A stretch of DNA of 36,813 nucleotides, taken from assembly GCA_026397385.1 (NCBI GenBank), contig JAPLUY010000005.1:1-36813 (forward strand), written 5' to 3'. Position 1 is the stretch's first letter, and the number at the start of each line of letters is the position of its first letter. The translations under genes and the position numbers were made by a program. The DNA comes from Candidatus Aenigmatarchaeota archaeon (GTDB lineage: Archaea; Aenigmatarchaeota; Aenigmatarchaeia; CG10238-14; SCSR01). The notes beneath the pieces are model-generated. The model did no database searches, was not told the origin of the DNA, and saw only the letters and a list, made by a program, of their open reading frames with translations. Positions 15,074-24,127 of this stretch are shown here, piece by piece.

Positions 15074-15760
15074 ATGAACGGGAAGCCTGTAATCGAGCTG
15101 AAGGGCGTCGGCAAGACGTACGGCATGGACGAGGTCACCGTGCAGGCGCTGCGCGACATAAACCTCCGCATAATGAAGGAGGAGTTCGTGGCGATCATGG
15201 GACCGAGCGGGTCCGGCAAGTCGACGATGCTGAACATGGTCGGCCTGCTGGACCGGCCGACGAAGGGCAAGATCCTGCTCAACGGCGTCGACATAGCCAC
15301 GCTAAACGACTCGGAGCTCTCGAGGCTCCGCGGCGGGCGCATCGGGTTCGTGTTCCAGTTCTTCAACCTTTATCCCACGCTCACGGCTAAGGAGAACATC
15401 GAGCTGCCGATGATGATACTCGAGAAGGGCAAGGAGGAGCGCGAGGCCAAGTCGACGAAGCTGCTGAAGATGGTCGGGCTCGAGGCTCGCGCGAACCACC
15501 TGCCCGCGCAGCTGTCCGGAGGCGAGCGGCAGCGTGTCGCGATATGCCGCGCGCTCGCGAACGATCCGCCGCTGCTGCTAGCGGACGAGCCGACGGGCAA
15601 CCTCGACTCGAAGACGGGCGACGACATAATAACTTTTTTGACCGGCCTGGTGAAGGAACACCACGTCACGGTCGTCATGGTCACGCACGACCCGCACCTC
15701 GCCAGGCGCGCGGAGCGCGTGATAACGATGAAGGACGGGAAAATAATGGAGGACAGGTGA
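15074..15760 (+). CDS. ABC transporter ATP-binding protein (MacB/LolD-type)
   Basis: This 228-aa ATPase powers the permease encoded two genes downstream. It has Walker A GPSGSGKST (43-51), the signature LSGGERQR (147-154), Walker B LLLADEP with D171 and catalytic E172, the D-loop NLDSKTG, and the switch histidine in VTHDP. The whole protein, including the VQALRDINL opening and the RLRGGRIGFVFQFFNLYPTLTA Q-loop region, matches the MacB/LolD/FtsE-like MacB group. The ATG follows GGAAGG at about 10 nt. It is the first gene of an operon with 15767 and 16756. Confidence 0.92.
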   Translation: MNGKPVIELKGVGKTYGMDEVTVQALRDINLRIMKEEFVAIMGPSGSGKSTMLNMVGLLDRPTKGKILLNGVDIATLNDSELSRLRGGRIGFVFQFFNLYPTLTAKENIELPMMILEKGKEEREAKSTKLLKMVGLEARANHLPAQLSGGERQRVAICRALANDPPLLLADEPTGNLDSKTGDDIITFLTGLVKEHHVTVVMVTHDPHLARRAERVITMKDGKIMEDR

Positions 15761-15766
15761 ATTGAC

Positions 15767-16759
15767 ATGGACAGGATTGGAAAATTGATTTTCGTAACGA
15801 TTGTGGCCGGGGCGCTGCTCACGTTCGCGCCCGCGGCCATGGCATCGAGCGTGGTGGCGGTCGGGACGACCAGCAGCTCGAACTACATCGCGGTGGACCA
15901 GACGAGCCTGCGCGCCACGCTGCTGAACCAGGACCCCGTGTCCGCGGAGCCGGGCAGCTACGTGAACCTGCTGTTCAAGCTCGAGAACTGGGGCACGATG
16001 CCGATGAACGACGCGAATTTCACGCTCGTGCAGGCGTTCCCGTTCACGCTCGATCCGGGCACCGATGCAACGGTGCAGCTGGGAACGGTCGGCTCGCTCG
16101 CGCGGGGGGCGACGTCGTACTTCATCAAGTACAAGGTGAAGGTTGACGCTGACGCCGTGGGCGGCGAGAACCAGATCAAGGTCGAGTTCGGCAACGCCAC
16201 ATCGCTGTCGCAGCAGACGCTCAACGTCAGCGTGGAGGACCCGCGCACCGACTTCGACGTGATAACGCAGGGCTCTACATCGGCGGCGTCCGCCACGGCG
16301 CTGTCGTCGACGAACCTCGTGATAGCCAACATCGGCGCGAACACCGCCTACTCGACAATAGTAAGCGTGCCGGACCAGTCCGGCTTCCGCGTCTCGGGCG
16401 ACTATGCCAGCATAGTGGGCAACCTGAACGCGGGCGACTATACGCTGGTGAGCTTCACGGTCGTTCCGATGAACGCGACGGCCGCGCCTGCGCAGAACGG
16501 AAGGCGCGACCTGATAGTGGAAGTCTCGTACACGGACGGCCTGGGCATACGACGCACGGTCGACAAGAACGTGCCGATCGACGTCTCGGGCTCGTCGTCC
16601 GTCCTGATTGAAAGGGCGCGCACGACCAGCACTAGCAACGGCACGTTCCAGCTGTTCGGAAGCACGGGCATGACGTACATAACGATCGGCGTCGTCGGCA
16701 TAGTGGCCATCGTGCTGCTGTTCAAGGTCGTAGGCAGGAAAAAGAAGATGAAAGGATGA
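15767..16759 (+). CDS. Secreted, membrane-anchored COG1361-like protein of the ABC operon
   Basis: The 330-aa product has a signal peptide (about 1-26, ending PAAMASS), an extracytoplasmic region of beta-rich repeats with Asn/Thr/Ser-rich linkers, and a C-terminal membrane helix (about 302-322) followed by KVVGRKKKMKG in the cytoplasm. The LENWGTMPMNDANFTLV and IANIGANTAYSTIVSV segments recall S-layer/CARDB-like domains of the COG1361 type, common in archaeal exported proteins. It lies between the ATPase (6 bp) and the permease (ATGA overlap), where bacterial operons have the periplasmic adaptor MacA. It may take that place at the archaeal cell surface; this is inference. Confidence 0.75.
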   Translation: MDRIGKLIFVTIVAGALLTFAPAAMASSVVAVGTTSSSNYIAVDQTSLRATLLNQDPVSAEPGSYVNLLFKLENWGTMPMNDANFTLVQAFPFTLDPGTDATVQLGTVGSLARGATSYFIKYKVKVDADAVGGENQIKVEFGNATSLSQQTLNVSVEDPRTDFDVITQGSTSAASATALSSTNLVIANIGANTAYSTIVSVPDQSGFRVSGDYASIVGNLNAGDYTLVSFTVVPMNATAAPAQNGRRDLIVEVSYTDGLGIRRTVDKNVPIDVSGSSSVLIERARTTSTSNGTFQLFGSTGMTYITIGVVGIVAIVLLFKVVGRKKKMKG

Positions 16760-18033
16760 AGTTCAACGACATATTCAGGCTCTCGATGAACAACCTGCTG
16801 CACCGCGGCCTCAGGAGCTGGCTCACGATACTCGGGATCGTGATTGGCGTCGCAGCCGTAGTGGGCATACTCTCCATCAGCGCGGGCCTGCAGGAGAGCA
16901 TCTCCTCGAGGCTCGGCGGACTGGGCGCGGACATACTCACGATCACGCCGGGGTTCAGCCGGGCCGCAGGGTTCGCCTTCGCAGGCAGCGGCGGCGGGAG
17001 CACGTTCTTCACGCAGAGTGCATCATCCTCGAAGAACCTGACCACGCGCGACGTCGAGGTGATCAAGGCCGTGCCCGGCGTCGCAGTCGTGGACGGCATA
17101 GTGTCCGGCCGCGCGACCGCGTCCTACCTCGCGCAGAGCGCGTCCGTATCCGTGCAGGGCGTCGAACCGCTCGCATGGCGGCAGATGACGACCACGTCGC
17201 TCGGTTCCGGCCGCTACCTGTCGCCCGGCGACGCGAACGTGGTCGTGATCGGATACGGCATCGCCAACAACGTGTTCAAGCAGCCGCTCGGGGTGAACAC
17301 GCAGATCACGATCGGCGGCCAGCCTTTCAAGATAGTCGGCATACTGGAGCAGTCGACGGGCATCGGCGGAGGGGACAACAACGTCATAATGCCGGTGACC
17401 GCGGCGCGCAACATCGTGTCGGACATGACAGCGACCCAGCTCTCGTCCATACAGGTGAAGGTCGCGGACGTGAACGCGCTCAACGACACCAGCAACGCGA
17501 TCGAATCGAGGCTGCTGCTGTCGCGCCACGTGACCGGGACGACGAAGGACTTCACGATCACGTCGGGCGCGGCCATACAGGCGACCATAGCCAGCGTGCT
17601 GGACACGCTCAACCTGTTCCTCGGAGGCATCGCGTCCATCTCGCTGCTCGTCGGCGCGATCGGCATCGCGAACACCATGTTCATGTCCGTGATGGAGCGC
17701 ACGCGCCAGATCGGCACGCTGAAGGCATTGGGCGCGACGAGCTTCGAGGTGATGAAGCTGTTCCTTTTCGAATCGGCGATGCTCGGCCTCATCGGCGGGC
17801 TGATAGGCGTGTTCCTCGGCTTCATCGCGTCGGGCGCCCTGTCGGAACTGGGCGTCAGGCTCAACGCGGCGAGCGGGGCGGCCGCGGCGGGCGGGACGTC
17901 GAGCACGCTGATAACGCCGCAGCTCGTGCTGTTCGCGATGGGCTTCTCAATCGCGATAGGCGCCATCGCGGGCATACTGCCGGCGCGCAGCGCGTCGAAG
18001 CTGCAGCCGATAGAGGCGCTGCGGTACGAATAA
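16756..18033 (+). CDS. ABC transporter permease (MacB/FtsX-type)
   Basis: The 425-aa permease has the MacB topology: an N-terminal membrane helix (about 18-42, WLTILGIVIGVAAVVGILSI), a large outside domain (about 45-280, with the typical GVEP, YLSPGD and VVVIGYGIANN segments) and three C-terminal helices (about 285-310, 335-362 and 385-410) of the FtsX fold. The coupling region ERTRQIGTLKALGATSFEVMKLF and the closing SKLQPIEALRYE are family hallmarks. It overlaps the upstream gene by 4 bp. MacB-type pumps do not transport through a channel but convert ATP use into movements outside the cell, often to expel peptides or lipoproteins. The substrate is unknown. Confidence 0.9.
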   Translation: MKFNDIFRLSMNNLLHRGLRSWLTILGIVIGVAAVVGILSISAGLQESISSRLGGLGADILTITPGFSRAAGFAFAGSGGGSTFFTQSASSSKNLTTRDVEVIKAVPGVAVVDGIVSGRATASYLAQSASVSVQGVEPLAWRQMTTTSLGSGRYLSPGDANVVVIGYGIANNVFKQPLGVNTQITIGGQPFKIVGILEQSTGIGGGDNNVIMPVTAARNIVSDMTATQLSSIQVKVADVNALNDTSNAIESRLLLSRHVTGTTKDFTITSGAAIQATIASVLDTLNLFLGGIASISLLVGAIGIANTMFMSVMERTRQIGTLKALGATSFEVMKLFLFESAMLGLIGGLIGVFLGFIASGALSELGVRLNAASGAAAAGGTSSTLITPQLVLFAMGFSIAIGAIAGILPARSASKLQPIEALRYE

Positions 18034-18057
18034 GCCGCAGGACGCCGAATTCATTTC

Positions 18058-18735
18058 ATGGGGAACGTCTCACATCTCAGGAGAGGAGTTTTTCTAAAAA
18101 TAATTATGGCCGTAGCGGTCCTTTGCGCCGCCTTCTTCCTGCCGGCGGGCTCCCTGGGATACTGGCAGGCGTGGGCGTACCTGGGCGTCGTCTTCATCCC
18201 GGGGTTCTTTGTCATAATCTATTTCGTGAAAAGGGATCCTAAGCTGCTCGAGCGGAGGATGAGGTTCAAGGAGAAGATACGGGAGCAGAAGATCATAATA
18301 ACCGTCTCGAACATCATCTTCTCCATCGGGTTCCTGATTCCCGGTTTAGATTACCGTTACCATTGGTCCGTCGTTCCCGTGCCGCTTGTCATAATCTCGG
18401 ACATGATGGTATTGCTTGGTTTCATGATAGTCGCACTTGTCTTCAGAGAGAACAGCTACGCTTCTAGGATAATCCAAGTCGAAAAAGACCAGAAGCTCAT
18501 AACGACTGGGCCGTATTCGATCGTCAGGCATCCGATGTACCTGGGCGTGCTGCTGGCGATGCTGTTCACGCCGCTCGCCCTCGGGTCGTACTGGGGCCTG
18601 GTGGCGTTCGCACCGACCGCGATAATAGTCGCGCTCAGGACGCTGAACGAAGAGAAGGTCATGATGCGTAAGCTGCCGGGTTACAGGGCGTACGCCCGGA
18701 AGGTCAGGTACAGGATAGTGCCGTTCGTCTGGTAG
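18058..18735 (+). CDS. Isoprenylcysteine/phospholipid methyltransferase-family membrane enzyme
   Basis: The 225-aa protein has about five membrane helices and the ICMT/PEMT signature at the C-terminal side: GPYSIVRHPMYLGVLL (about 151-166), where the RHPxY motif binds SAM, and a final NEEKVMMRKLPGYRAYARKVRYRIVPFVW. Such enzymes methylate isoprenoid, lipid or other hydrophobic substrates in the membrane. The gene follows the ABC operon by 24 bp, with a weak ribosome site (ATTTCATG) and no clear TATA of its own, so it may be transcribed with it. The substrate in archaea is not known. Confidence 0.8.
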   Translation: MGNVSHLRRGVFLKIIMAVAVLCAAFFLPAGSLGYWQAWAYLGVVFIPGFFVIIYFVKRDPKLLERRMRFKEKIREQKIIITVSNIIFSIGFLIPGLDYRYHWSVVPVPLVIISDMMVLLGFMIVALVFRENSYASRIIQVEKDQKLITTGPYSIVRHPMYLGVLLAMLFTPLALGSYWGLVAFAPTAIIVALRTLNEEKVMMRKLPGYRAYARKVRYRIVPFVW

Positions 18736-18852
18736 TTTCGGGTTCTTCATCTTCCGGATTTCCGACAAACCCCCGACCTACATCTTTATATACTTTTAGG
18801 ATACAATACATTAAAAAGTTTAGTGTACGTGCACACAAAAACGGCGAGTGTC

Positions 18853-19272
18853 ATGGCAACAAGCGAGAGACGGAAACTGCCGAAGGAGATGCAGCGCACG
18901 AGGGACGAGCGCGTGACCGAGCGCAGCGCGACGCTCGTGTGCTTCAGCGTGCGGGGCGAGAAGTTCGACAGCGCGAGCGAGCGCAACAAGTTCTTCCGCG
19001 GGCTGTACGGATGGAAGCAGACCGTCAAGACGGAGGACGCGGGCGGGCATGAGAAGGAATATACGTACGAGCGCCATGGCGTGCTGGACCGCGTGCCGCA
19101 CAAGAGGGTCGACCAGAGCTCGATAATCATGGACGACGAGAAGGCCGACGACGTGCTGCAGTTCTTCAAGAGCTGGACGAACAAGGTCATGTGGCGCACG
19201 TTCCGCGTGATGCTCGGCGAGGAGGACGAGCTCGAAAGCGACGAGACGGGCGAGGAGGAAATACCGGAATAA
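18853..19272 (+). CDS. Conserved-looking archaeal protein of unknown function upstream of Cdc48
   Basis: The 139-aa product begins MATSERRKLPKEMQRTRDERV and continues with a compact mixed fold (SATLVCFSVRGEKFD, RNKFFRGLYGWKQTV, then EKEYTYERHGVLDRVPHKRV). The end is an acidic tail (LGEEDELESDETGEEE). There are no cysteine clusters, membrane segments or enzyme motifs. An upstream GTG at 18823 would add ten residues; I favour ATG 18853 since the leader residues look non-coding. TATA-like TTTATATAC at 18784-18792 fits either start. It lies 42 bp before the Cdc48 gene. I know similar small proteins from archaea but no function for them. Confidence 0.65.
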   Translation: MATSERRKLPKEMQRTRDERVTERSATLVCFSVRGEKFDSASERNKFFRGLYGWKQTVKTEDAGGHEKEYTYERHGVLDRVPHKRVDQSSIIMDDEKADDVLQFFKSWTNKVMWRTFRVMLGEEDELESDETGEEEIPE

Positions 19273-19314
19273 GTATTTTTGATTGCTTCGCTAGATATCA
19301 AGAGGAAGATGTAA

Positions 19315-21594
19315 ATGGCCGAAGAAGTCAAGCTGAAGGTCGGCGAGCTGACCGAGCGCGCCGAGGCCGGCAGAGGCATAATCCGTGTCGGCTCCGAGAC
19401 CATGAAGGAGCTTGCCATACGCGAAGGCGAGGTAGTCGAGGTCGAAGGCAACAAGAAGACCGCGGGCATAGCCGTTCGCAGTTATCCGTCCGATGTCGGG
19501 CTGAGGATCGCGCGCATGGACGGCATCATGCGCAGGAACTGCGACAGCGGCATAGGCGAGTACGTCAAGATCCGCAAGGCCGACGTGAAGGAGGCGAAGC
19601 GCGTCACGCTCGCTCCCGCGCAGAAGGGCATCGTGATACAGATATCGCCGAACCTGATCCGCCAGAACATATACAAGCGGCCGGTGATGAAGGGCGACGT
19701 CATCGTTCCGTCGCCGGTGATGCGCAGACGCGACAGGGACAGCGACTTCTTCTCCGAGTTCTTCGGCATGGACTTCGACGCGTTCTTCACGCCGTTCTCC
19801 GAGGACACGCGCTTCGTCGTGACGGAGACGGACCCGAAGGGCATAGTCGTTATAACAGATGCGACGGACCTGGAGATGCAGCCGCGCGCGCCCGACGACA
19901 TGAAGCTGGAGGACCGCGCCGTACCCACGGTCACGTACGAGGACGTCGGCGGCATGAAGGGCGTGACGGAAAAGGTGCGCGAGATGATCGAGCTGCCCCT
20001 GAGGCACCCGGAGCTGTTCGAGCGCCTGGGCGTCGAGCCGCCGAAGGGCGTGCTGCTTTACGGGCCGCCGGGCACCGGCAAGACGCTGCTCGCCAAGGCC
20101 GTCGCGAACGAGTCGGGCGCGTACTTCATAAACATCAGCGGGCCGGAAGTGATGAGCAAGTTCTACGGCGAGTCCGAGGCGAACCTGCGCAACATATTCG
20201 ACGAGGCCGAGAAGAACGCGCCGAGCATCATATTCATCGACGAGATAGACAGCATAGCGCCGAAGCGCGAGGAAGTCACAGGCGAGGTCGAGCGCCGCGT
20301 CGTCTCGCAGCTGCTGACGCTCATGGACGGGCTGAAGAAGCGCGGCAAGGTCATAGTGATAGCCGCGACGAACCGGCCGAACGCCATCGACCCCGCGTTG
20401 CGCCGAGGCGGGCGCTTCGACCGCGAGATAGAGATACCGGTGCCGGACCGCAGCGGACGATTGGAAGTTTTGAAGATCCACACGCGCAACATGCCTATGG
20501 ACAAGACGGTCAGCCTCGACTGGCTCGCGGACGTGACGTACGGCTACGTCGGAGCGGACGTGGCAGCGCTGACGAAGGAGGCGGCGATGAGCGCGCTGCG
20601 CCGCGTGCTGCCCGAGATCAAGTGGAAGAACGAGGAAGAGCTGCCGCGCGAGATAATGGAGAAGCTCGTCGTTACGAAGTCGGACTTCGAGAACGCGCTG
20701 CGCATGGTCGAGCCGAGCGCGATGCGCGAGGTCATGATCGAGGTGCCGAAGGTCAAGTGGAGCGACATCGGCGGACTCGAGGACGTGAAGCAGCGCCTGC
20801 AGGAGATGGTCGAGTGGCCGCTGAAGAACCCGGAGAGCTTCGCGCGCGTGGGCATAAAGCCGCCGAAGGGCATACTTTTGTACGGTCCGCCCGGCACGGG
20901 CAAGACGATGCTTGCGAAAGCCGTTGCCACGGAATCGGGAGCGAACTTCATCAGCATCAAGGGCCCGCAGGTCTACAGCAAGTGGGTCGGCGAGTCGGAA
21001 AAAGCAATCCGCGACATATTCCGCCGCGCGCGACAGGTCGCGCCCACGGTGATATTCTTCGACGAGATAGACTCGCTCGCTCCGAGGCGCGGCGCGAACA
21101 CGGGCACGCAGGTCACGGAGACGGTCGTATCGCAGCTGCTGTCTGAGATGAGCGGGCTGGAAGATTTGAAGGGCGTGGTCGTAATGGCCGCGACCAACAG
21201 GCCGGACATGATCGACTCGGCGCTGATGCGGCCGGGCCGCTTCGACCGCCTGCTGTACGTGCCGACGCCGGACGAGAAGACGAGGCTCGAGATATTCAAG
21301 ATACACACGAAGGACATGCCGCTCAAGGGCGTGAACCTGAACGAACTGGCCGAGAAGACCGACGGCTTCAGCGGCGCCGACATCGAGGCGCTCGCGCGCG
21401 AAGCGGGGATGAACGCGCTGCGCGAGGACATCGACACGAAGGAGATCAAGCCGAAGCACTTCGAGGAGGCGCTGAAGAGCGTCGGGCCGAGCATAACGCC
21501 GAACCTGCAGAAGCACTACACGAGCTTCGAGGACCGCAGGAGGAAGATGCAGGAGGACCGCATGAAGTCCGACGTGCCGAACTACATAGGATGA
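19315..21594 (+). CDS. Cdc48/VCP/p97-type AAA+ ATPase
   Basis: The 759-aa tandem AAA+ ATPase unfolds protein substrates, often for the proteasome or membrane remodelling. It has the Cdc48 N-domain (double-psi barrel about 5-90 and a beta barrel about 95-190, with an inserted [13 protein letters not shown] loop), the D1 ring (Walker A GPPGTGKT 250-257, Walker B with D309 E310, [16 protein letters not shown]) and the D2 ring (Walker A at 524, Walker B D583 E584, [15 protein letters not shown]). Pore loops ([19 protein letters not shown]) are intact. No HbYX proteasome-docking tail is seen; the end is VPNYIG. A TATA-like ATAAGTATTTT precedes the gene. Length and order of parts are normal for archaeal Cdc48. 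Confidence 0.95.
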   Translation: MAEEVKLKVGELTERAEAGRGIIRVGSETMKELAIREGEVVEVEGNKKTAGIAVRSYPSDVGLRIARMDGIMRRNCDSGIGEYVKIRKADVKEAKRVTLAPAQKGIVIQISPNLIRQNIYKRPVMKGDVIVPSPVMRRRDRDSDFFSEFFGMDFDAFFTPFSEDTRFVVTETDPKGIVVITDATDLEMQPRAPDDMKLEDRAVPTVTYEDVGGMKGVTEKVREMIELPLRHPELFERLGVEPPKGVLLYGPPGTGKTLLAKAVANESGAYFINISGPEVMSKFYGESEANLRNIFDEAEKNAPSIIFIDEIDSIAPKREEVTGEVERRVVSQLLTLMDGLKKRGKVIVIAATNRPNAIDPALRRGGRFDREIEIPVPDRSGRLEVLKIHTRNMPMDKTVSLDWLADVTYGYVGADVAALTKEAAMSALRRVLPEIKWKNEEELPREIMEKLVVTKSDFENALRMVEPSAMREVMIEVPKVKWSDIGGLEDVKQRLQEMVEWPLKNPESFARVGIKPPKGILLYGPPGTGKTMLAKAVATESGANFISIKGPQVYSKWVGESEKAIRDIFRRARQVAPTVIFFDEIDSLAPRRGANTGTQVTETVVSQLLSEMSGLEDLKGVVVMAATNRPDMIDSALMRPGRFDRLLYVPTPDEKTRLEIFKIHTKDMPLKGVNLNELAEKTDGFSGADIEALAREAGMNALREDIDTKEIKPKHFEEALKSVGPSITPNLQKHYTSFEDRRRKMQEDRMKSDVPNYIG

Positions 21595-21601
21595 GCGCAC
21601 A

Positions 21602-21850
21602 ATGGAAAACAAAGTGCCTCCGTTCGTTTTTGTTCTATCGCTAGCGATAATTCTGACGGTTGTGGTCATCGCTCGGGCGCCTGGCAAAGAATGTTCATCG
21701 TTCTCTTATTCCGATTGTCCGAGCGGATGCGTGGTGTGCCCTCCGTGCGAAGTGTGCAGTTCGATCAGCTGCCAGACCGAAGAATACTGTAAAAGCATCG
21801 GGTTTAACGAAGATTGGTATGGCACCACCGTCAGTGGAATTCCCAGATGA
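21602..21850 (+). CDS. Small membrane-anchored Cys-rich extracytoplasmic protein
   Basis: The 82-aa product has one N-terminal membrane helix or signal anchor (about 8-24) and then an outside domain with eight cysteines in the pattern CX8-CX3-CX2-CX2-CX2-CX4-CX6-C (ECSS to EEYC, including VVCPPCEVC). Four disulfides or a metal site are possible. The ending KSIGFNEDWY is typical of this kind of short DPANN protein as I remember it. It begins 7 bp after the Cdc48 stop, so it may share its transcript. Function unknown. Confidence 0.7.
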   Translation: MENKVPPFVFVLSLAIILTVVVIARAPGKECSSFSYSDCPSGCVVCPPCEVCSSISCQTEEYCKSIGFNEDWYGTTVSGIPR

Positions 21851-21888
21851 ATGATACGCAAAACAAGAAGTCTGCGGTCCGCGGCGGT

Positions 21889-22461
21889 TCACTTTCTCGC
21901 GATCTTGAACAGGTCGGCCTTCGTTATTATGCCCACGGTGTGCGTGCCCTTCGTCACGAGCACGGCCGCGTTCGTCTGCAGCAGCGCCGAGACCGTCGCT
22001 ATCGCCTCGTTCTCGCTCACGATCGGCGGTGCGTCGTCCATCACGGAGTCCACACGCGTGCGCATAATGTCATCGAGCTTCTTCCCGTGGGCTATCTCGT
22101 CAAGCACGGTCTTCTCCGACACGCCGCCCACCACGTGCGCGCCGTCGACCACTGGCAGCTGCGAATAGCCGCGCTTGTTCATCAGTTCCACCGCCTTGCC
22201 AAGCGTGCTCTTGCGTCCGATCGTCGCGACGTCCGCGCTCATCACGTCCTTCGCGCGCGCCTCGGTCGCGCGGCCCAGTTCATCGAAGACGGCGAACAGC
22301 CGCCGCACTATGTCGTAGCTCGGACTGACGCTGCCCGCCTCTATCTTCGCCACGATGGACTGGCTAACGCCCGCGCGCAGAGCCAGCTCCTTCTGCGTCA
22401 TCCCCGCGGCCTTTCGCCTGCGACCTATCTCGCGCACTTCCGGCAACGCCATAAGCATCAT
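21889..22461 (-). CDS. HTH-CBS transcription regulator (Xre-type HTH with two CBS domains)
   Basis: The 190-aa protein has an N-terminal Xre-type helix-turn-helix (about 8-60: REIGRRRKAAGMTQKELALRAGVSQSIVAKIEAG) and two CBS motifs (about 70-125 and 130-188). This HTH-CBS fusion is widespread in archaea and is thought to sense an adenosine ligand. It is divergent from metK, which makes SAM, and CBS domains are known to bind SAM or MTA, so it may sense SAM and control metK; this is inference. Several near-adjacent ATGs (22461, 22458, 22452) exist; the best start cannot be fixed. Nested palindromes lie directly upstream. Confidence 0.85.
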   Translation of the reverse strand: MMLMALPEVREIGRRRKAAGMTQKELALRAGVSQSIVAKIEAGSVSPSYDIVRRLFAVFDELGRATEARAKDVMSADVATIGRKSTLGKAVELMNKRGYSQLPVVDGAHVVGGVSEKTVLDEIAHGKKLDDIMRTRVDSVMDDAPPIVSENEAIATVSALLQTNAAVLVTKGTHTVGIITKADLFKIARK

Positions 22462-22500
22462 ATTCCTATAGGAATATTCCTTTCAGTAAAGATTAATAAC
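22462..22500. promoter_or_regulatory. Nested palindromic operator and promoter between the HTH-CBS gene and metK
   Basis: ATTCCTATAGGAAT (22462-22475) is a perfect 14-bp palindrome, and GGAATATTCC (22471-22480) is a second perfect palindrome overlapping it by five bases, giving three GGAAT-type half-sites. TTATTAAT-like DNA at 22492-22500 can serve as TATA box in both directions. The palindromes lie between that box and the start of the HTH-CBS gene, as expected for autorepression, and upstream of the metK promoter. Confidence 0.7.
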
Positions 22501-22532
22501 CCCCGCCACGAAGCGCATATCAAGGTGGTTTC

Positions 22533-23699
22533 ATGGAGAACAAAGGCAGATACTTCTTCACGTCCGAGTCCGTAGCAGAAGGACACCCGGACAAGGTGGC
22601 GGACCAGATATCCGACGCCGTGCTCGATGCGATATTCACGAACGACCCGCAGGCGCACGTCGACTGCGAGAACCTGATAATGCAGGGCACCGTGATGGTG
22701 ACGGGGCAGATCACGACGAAGACGTACGTGAACATCCCGCAGATCGTTCGCAAGACGCTGAAAGAAATCGGTTTTGATAACGCCAAGGACGGCCTGGACT
22801 GGCAGACGTGCGGCGTGCTCACGTCGATCGAGGAGCAGTCGCCTGACATCGCGCAGGGCGTCGCCCAGAGCGCGGACCACGAGCAGGGCGCGGGCGACCA
22901 GGGCATGATGTTCGGCTACGCGACGAACGAGACGCCCGAGCTTATGCCGCTGCCGATAATGCTGGCACACAAGCTCGTCAAGCGTCTGGCGGACTGCCGC
23001 AAGCAGGGCATAATCAAGTACCTGCGTCCTGACGGCAAGTCGCAGGTCACGGTCGAATATCTGGACAACAAACCGATACGCGTCGACGCTGTCGTCATCG
23101 CGGCGCAGCACGGCGAGGAGGCCGGGCACGACCAGGTGAAGCGCGACGTGATCGAGCACGTGATCAAGCCTGTCATACCCGCGAACCTGCTCGACGCGAA
23201 CACGAAGTTCCACGTCAACGAGACCGGACGGTTCGTCATAGGCGGCACGCTCGCGGACAGCGGGCTGACCGGACGCAAGATCATAGTCGACACGTACGGC
23301 GGAGCCGGCCGGCACGGAGGAGGCTGCTTCTCTGGCAAGGACCCGTCGAAGGTCGACCGCTCGGGCGCGTACATGGGACGATACATCGCGAAGAACATCG
23401 TAGCGGCAGGCCTGGCTGACAAGTGCGAGGTCCAGGTCGCGTACGCGATAGGCGTCGCTCAGCCCATCTCGGTGATGGTCAACACGTTCGGCACCGGCAA
23501 ATGCGCGGACGAGAAGATCGTCGAGCTCGTGCGCAAGCACTTCGACCTGCGGCCGCGCGCGATAATCGACCAGCTCAAGCTGCTGCGGCCGATCTACAGG
23601 AAGACGGCCGTCTATGGCCACTTCGGCCGCGACGACCCGGACTTCACCTGGGAGAAGACCGACAAGGCCGACATCCTTAGGAAGGACGCAGGAATCTGA
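22533..23699 (+). CDS. metK: S-adenosylmethionine synthetase (bacterial/eukaryotic type)
   Basis: Makes SAM from methionine and ATP. The 388-aa protein is of the bacterial/eukaryotic MetK class (COG0192), not the separate archaeal MAT family. Landmarks are [20 protein letters not shown] at the start (His and Asp of the active site), the loop [13 protein letters not shown] near residue 125, a middle-domain core, and the signature [21 protein letters not shown], where the usual alanine of GGGAFSGKD is cysteine. A ribosome site AAGGTGG precedes the ATG. The gene has the high-GC codons of its neighbours, so any transfer from bacteria was old. It is divergent from the HTH-CBS regulator. Confidence 0.95.
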   Translation: MENKGRYFFTSESVAEGHPDKVADQISDAVLDAIFTNDPQAHVDCENLIMQGTVMVTGQITTKTYVNIPQIVRKTLKEIGFDNAKDGLDWQTCGVLTSIEEQSPDIAQGVAQSADHEQGAGDQGMMFGYATNETPELMPLPIMLAHKLVKRLADCRKQGIIKYLRPDGKSQVTVEYLDNKPIRVDAVVIAAQHGEEAGHDQVKRDVIEHVIKPVIPANLLDANTKFHVNETGRFVIGGTLADSGLTGRKIIVDTYGGAGRHGGGCFSGKDPSKVDRSGAYMGRYIAKNIVAAGLADKCEVQVAYAIGVAQPISVMVNTFGTGKCADEKIVELVRKHFDLRPRAIIDQLKLLRPIYRKTAVYGHFGRDDPDFTWEKTDKADILRKDAGI

Positions 23700-23724
23700 G
23701 CGCCGCAAGAAGCGGATTCCGAGT

Positions 23725-24042
23725 CTATCTGCGCCTGCGGCTCGATTTCCTGCCGCGCCTGCGCAGGCGTCGGACCCCCGAGCGTACGCCCGCGACGGCC
23801 TGCTTGGCGCGCATCCTCGACTCGACCGCGATCAGTAGCAGGCCTATAATCACGAGCGACGCGATCGCTATGCGCTCGAAGCCGAGCGTGGCGATGGACG
23901 ACATTATGTACTGCGTCAGCGTGAGCGAGGTCATCGACACGAACAGCATCACGAGCAGCACGCCCAACATGGCCCTCTTATGCTCGCCGACCGCGCTGCG
24001 CACACGGACGCGGACGCGCCTGAGCCTTCTCGACCTCGCCAT
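23725..24042 (-). CDS. Two-helix membrane protein with very basic tails
   Basis: The 105-aa product has arginine-rich ends (MARSRRLRRVRVRVR and RRGRKSSRRRR) around two membrane helices (about 25-48 and 56-75). Both tails should be cytoplasmic and could touch nucleic acid or acidic lipid. No family was recognised. It converges with metK and is divergent from the secreted protein at 24128. It has the same plan as the 93-aa protein at 14063-14344. Confidence 0.65.
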   Translation of the reverse strand: MARSRRLRRVRVRVRSAVGEHKRAMLGVLLVMLFVSMTSLTLTQYIMSSIATLGFERIAIASLVIIGLLLIAVESRMRAKQAVAGVRSGVRRLRRRGRKSSRRRR

Positions 24043-24127
24043 TATTAGATTCTGTGTTCGGCCGATTAAAAAGGTTTGCTAGCCGGGCCGGCCGAATCGT
24101 TTTATTCGTGCAAGACGAATATGAATT

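Noticed and set aside
19291-21687. Minus-strand open frame of 798 codons opposite Cdc48
   Set aside because: It is the antisense shadow of a GC-rich gene; its product is Arg/His/Leu-rich without domains, and Cdc48 is unmistakable on the other strand.
22458-23708. Minus-strand open frame of 416 codons opposite metK
   Set aside because: Shadow of metK; no recognisable domain, and it would cover the HTH-CBS/metK promoter.
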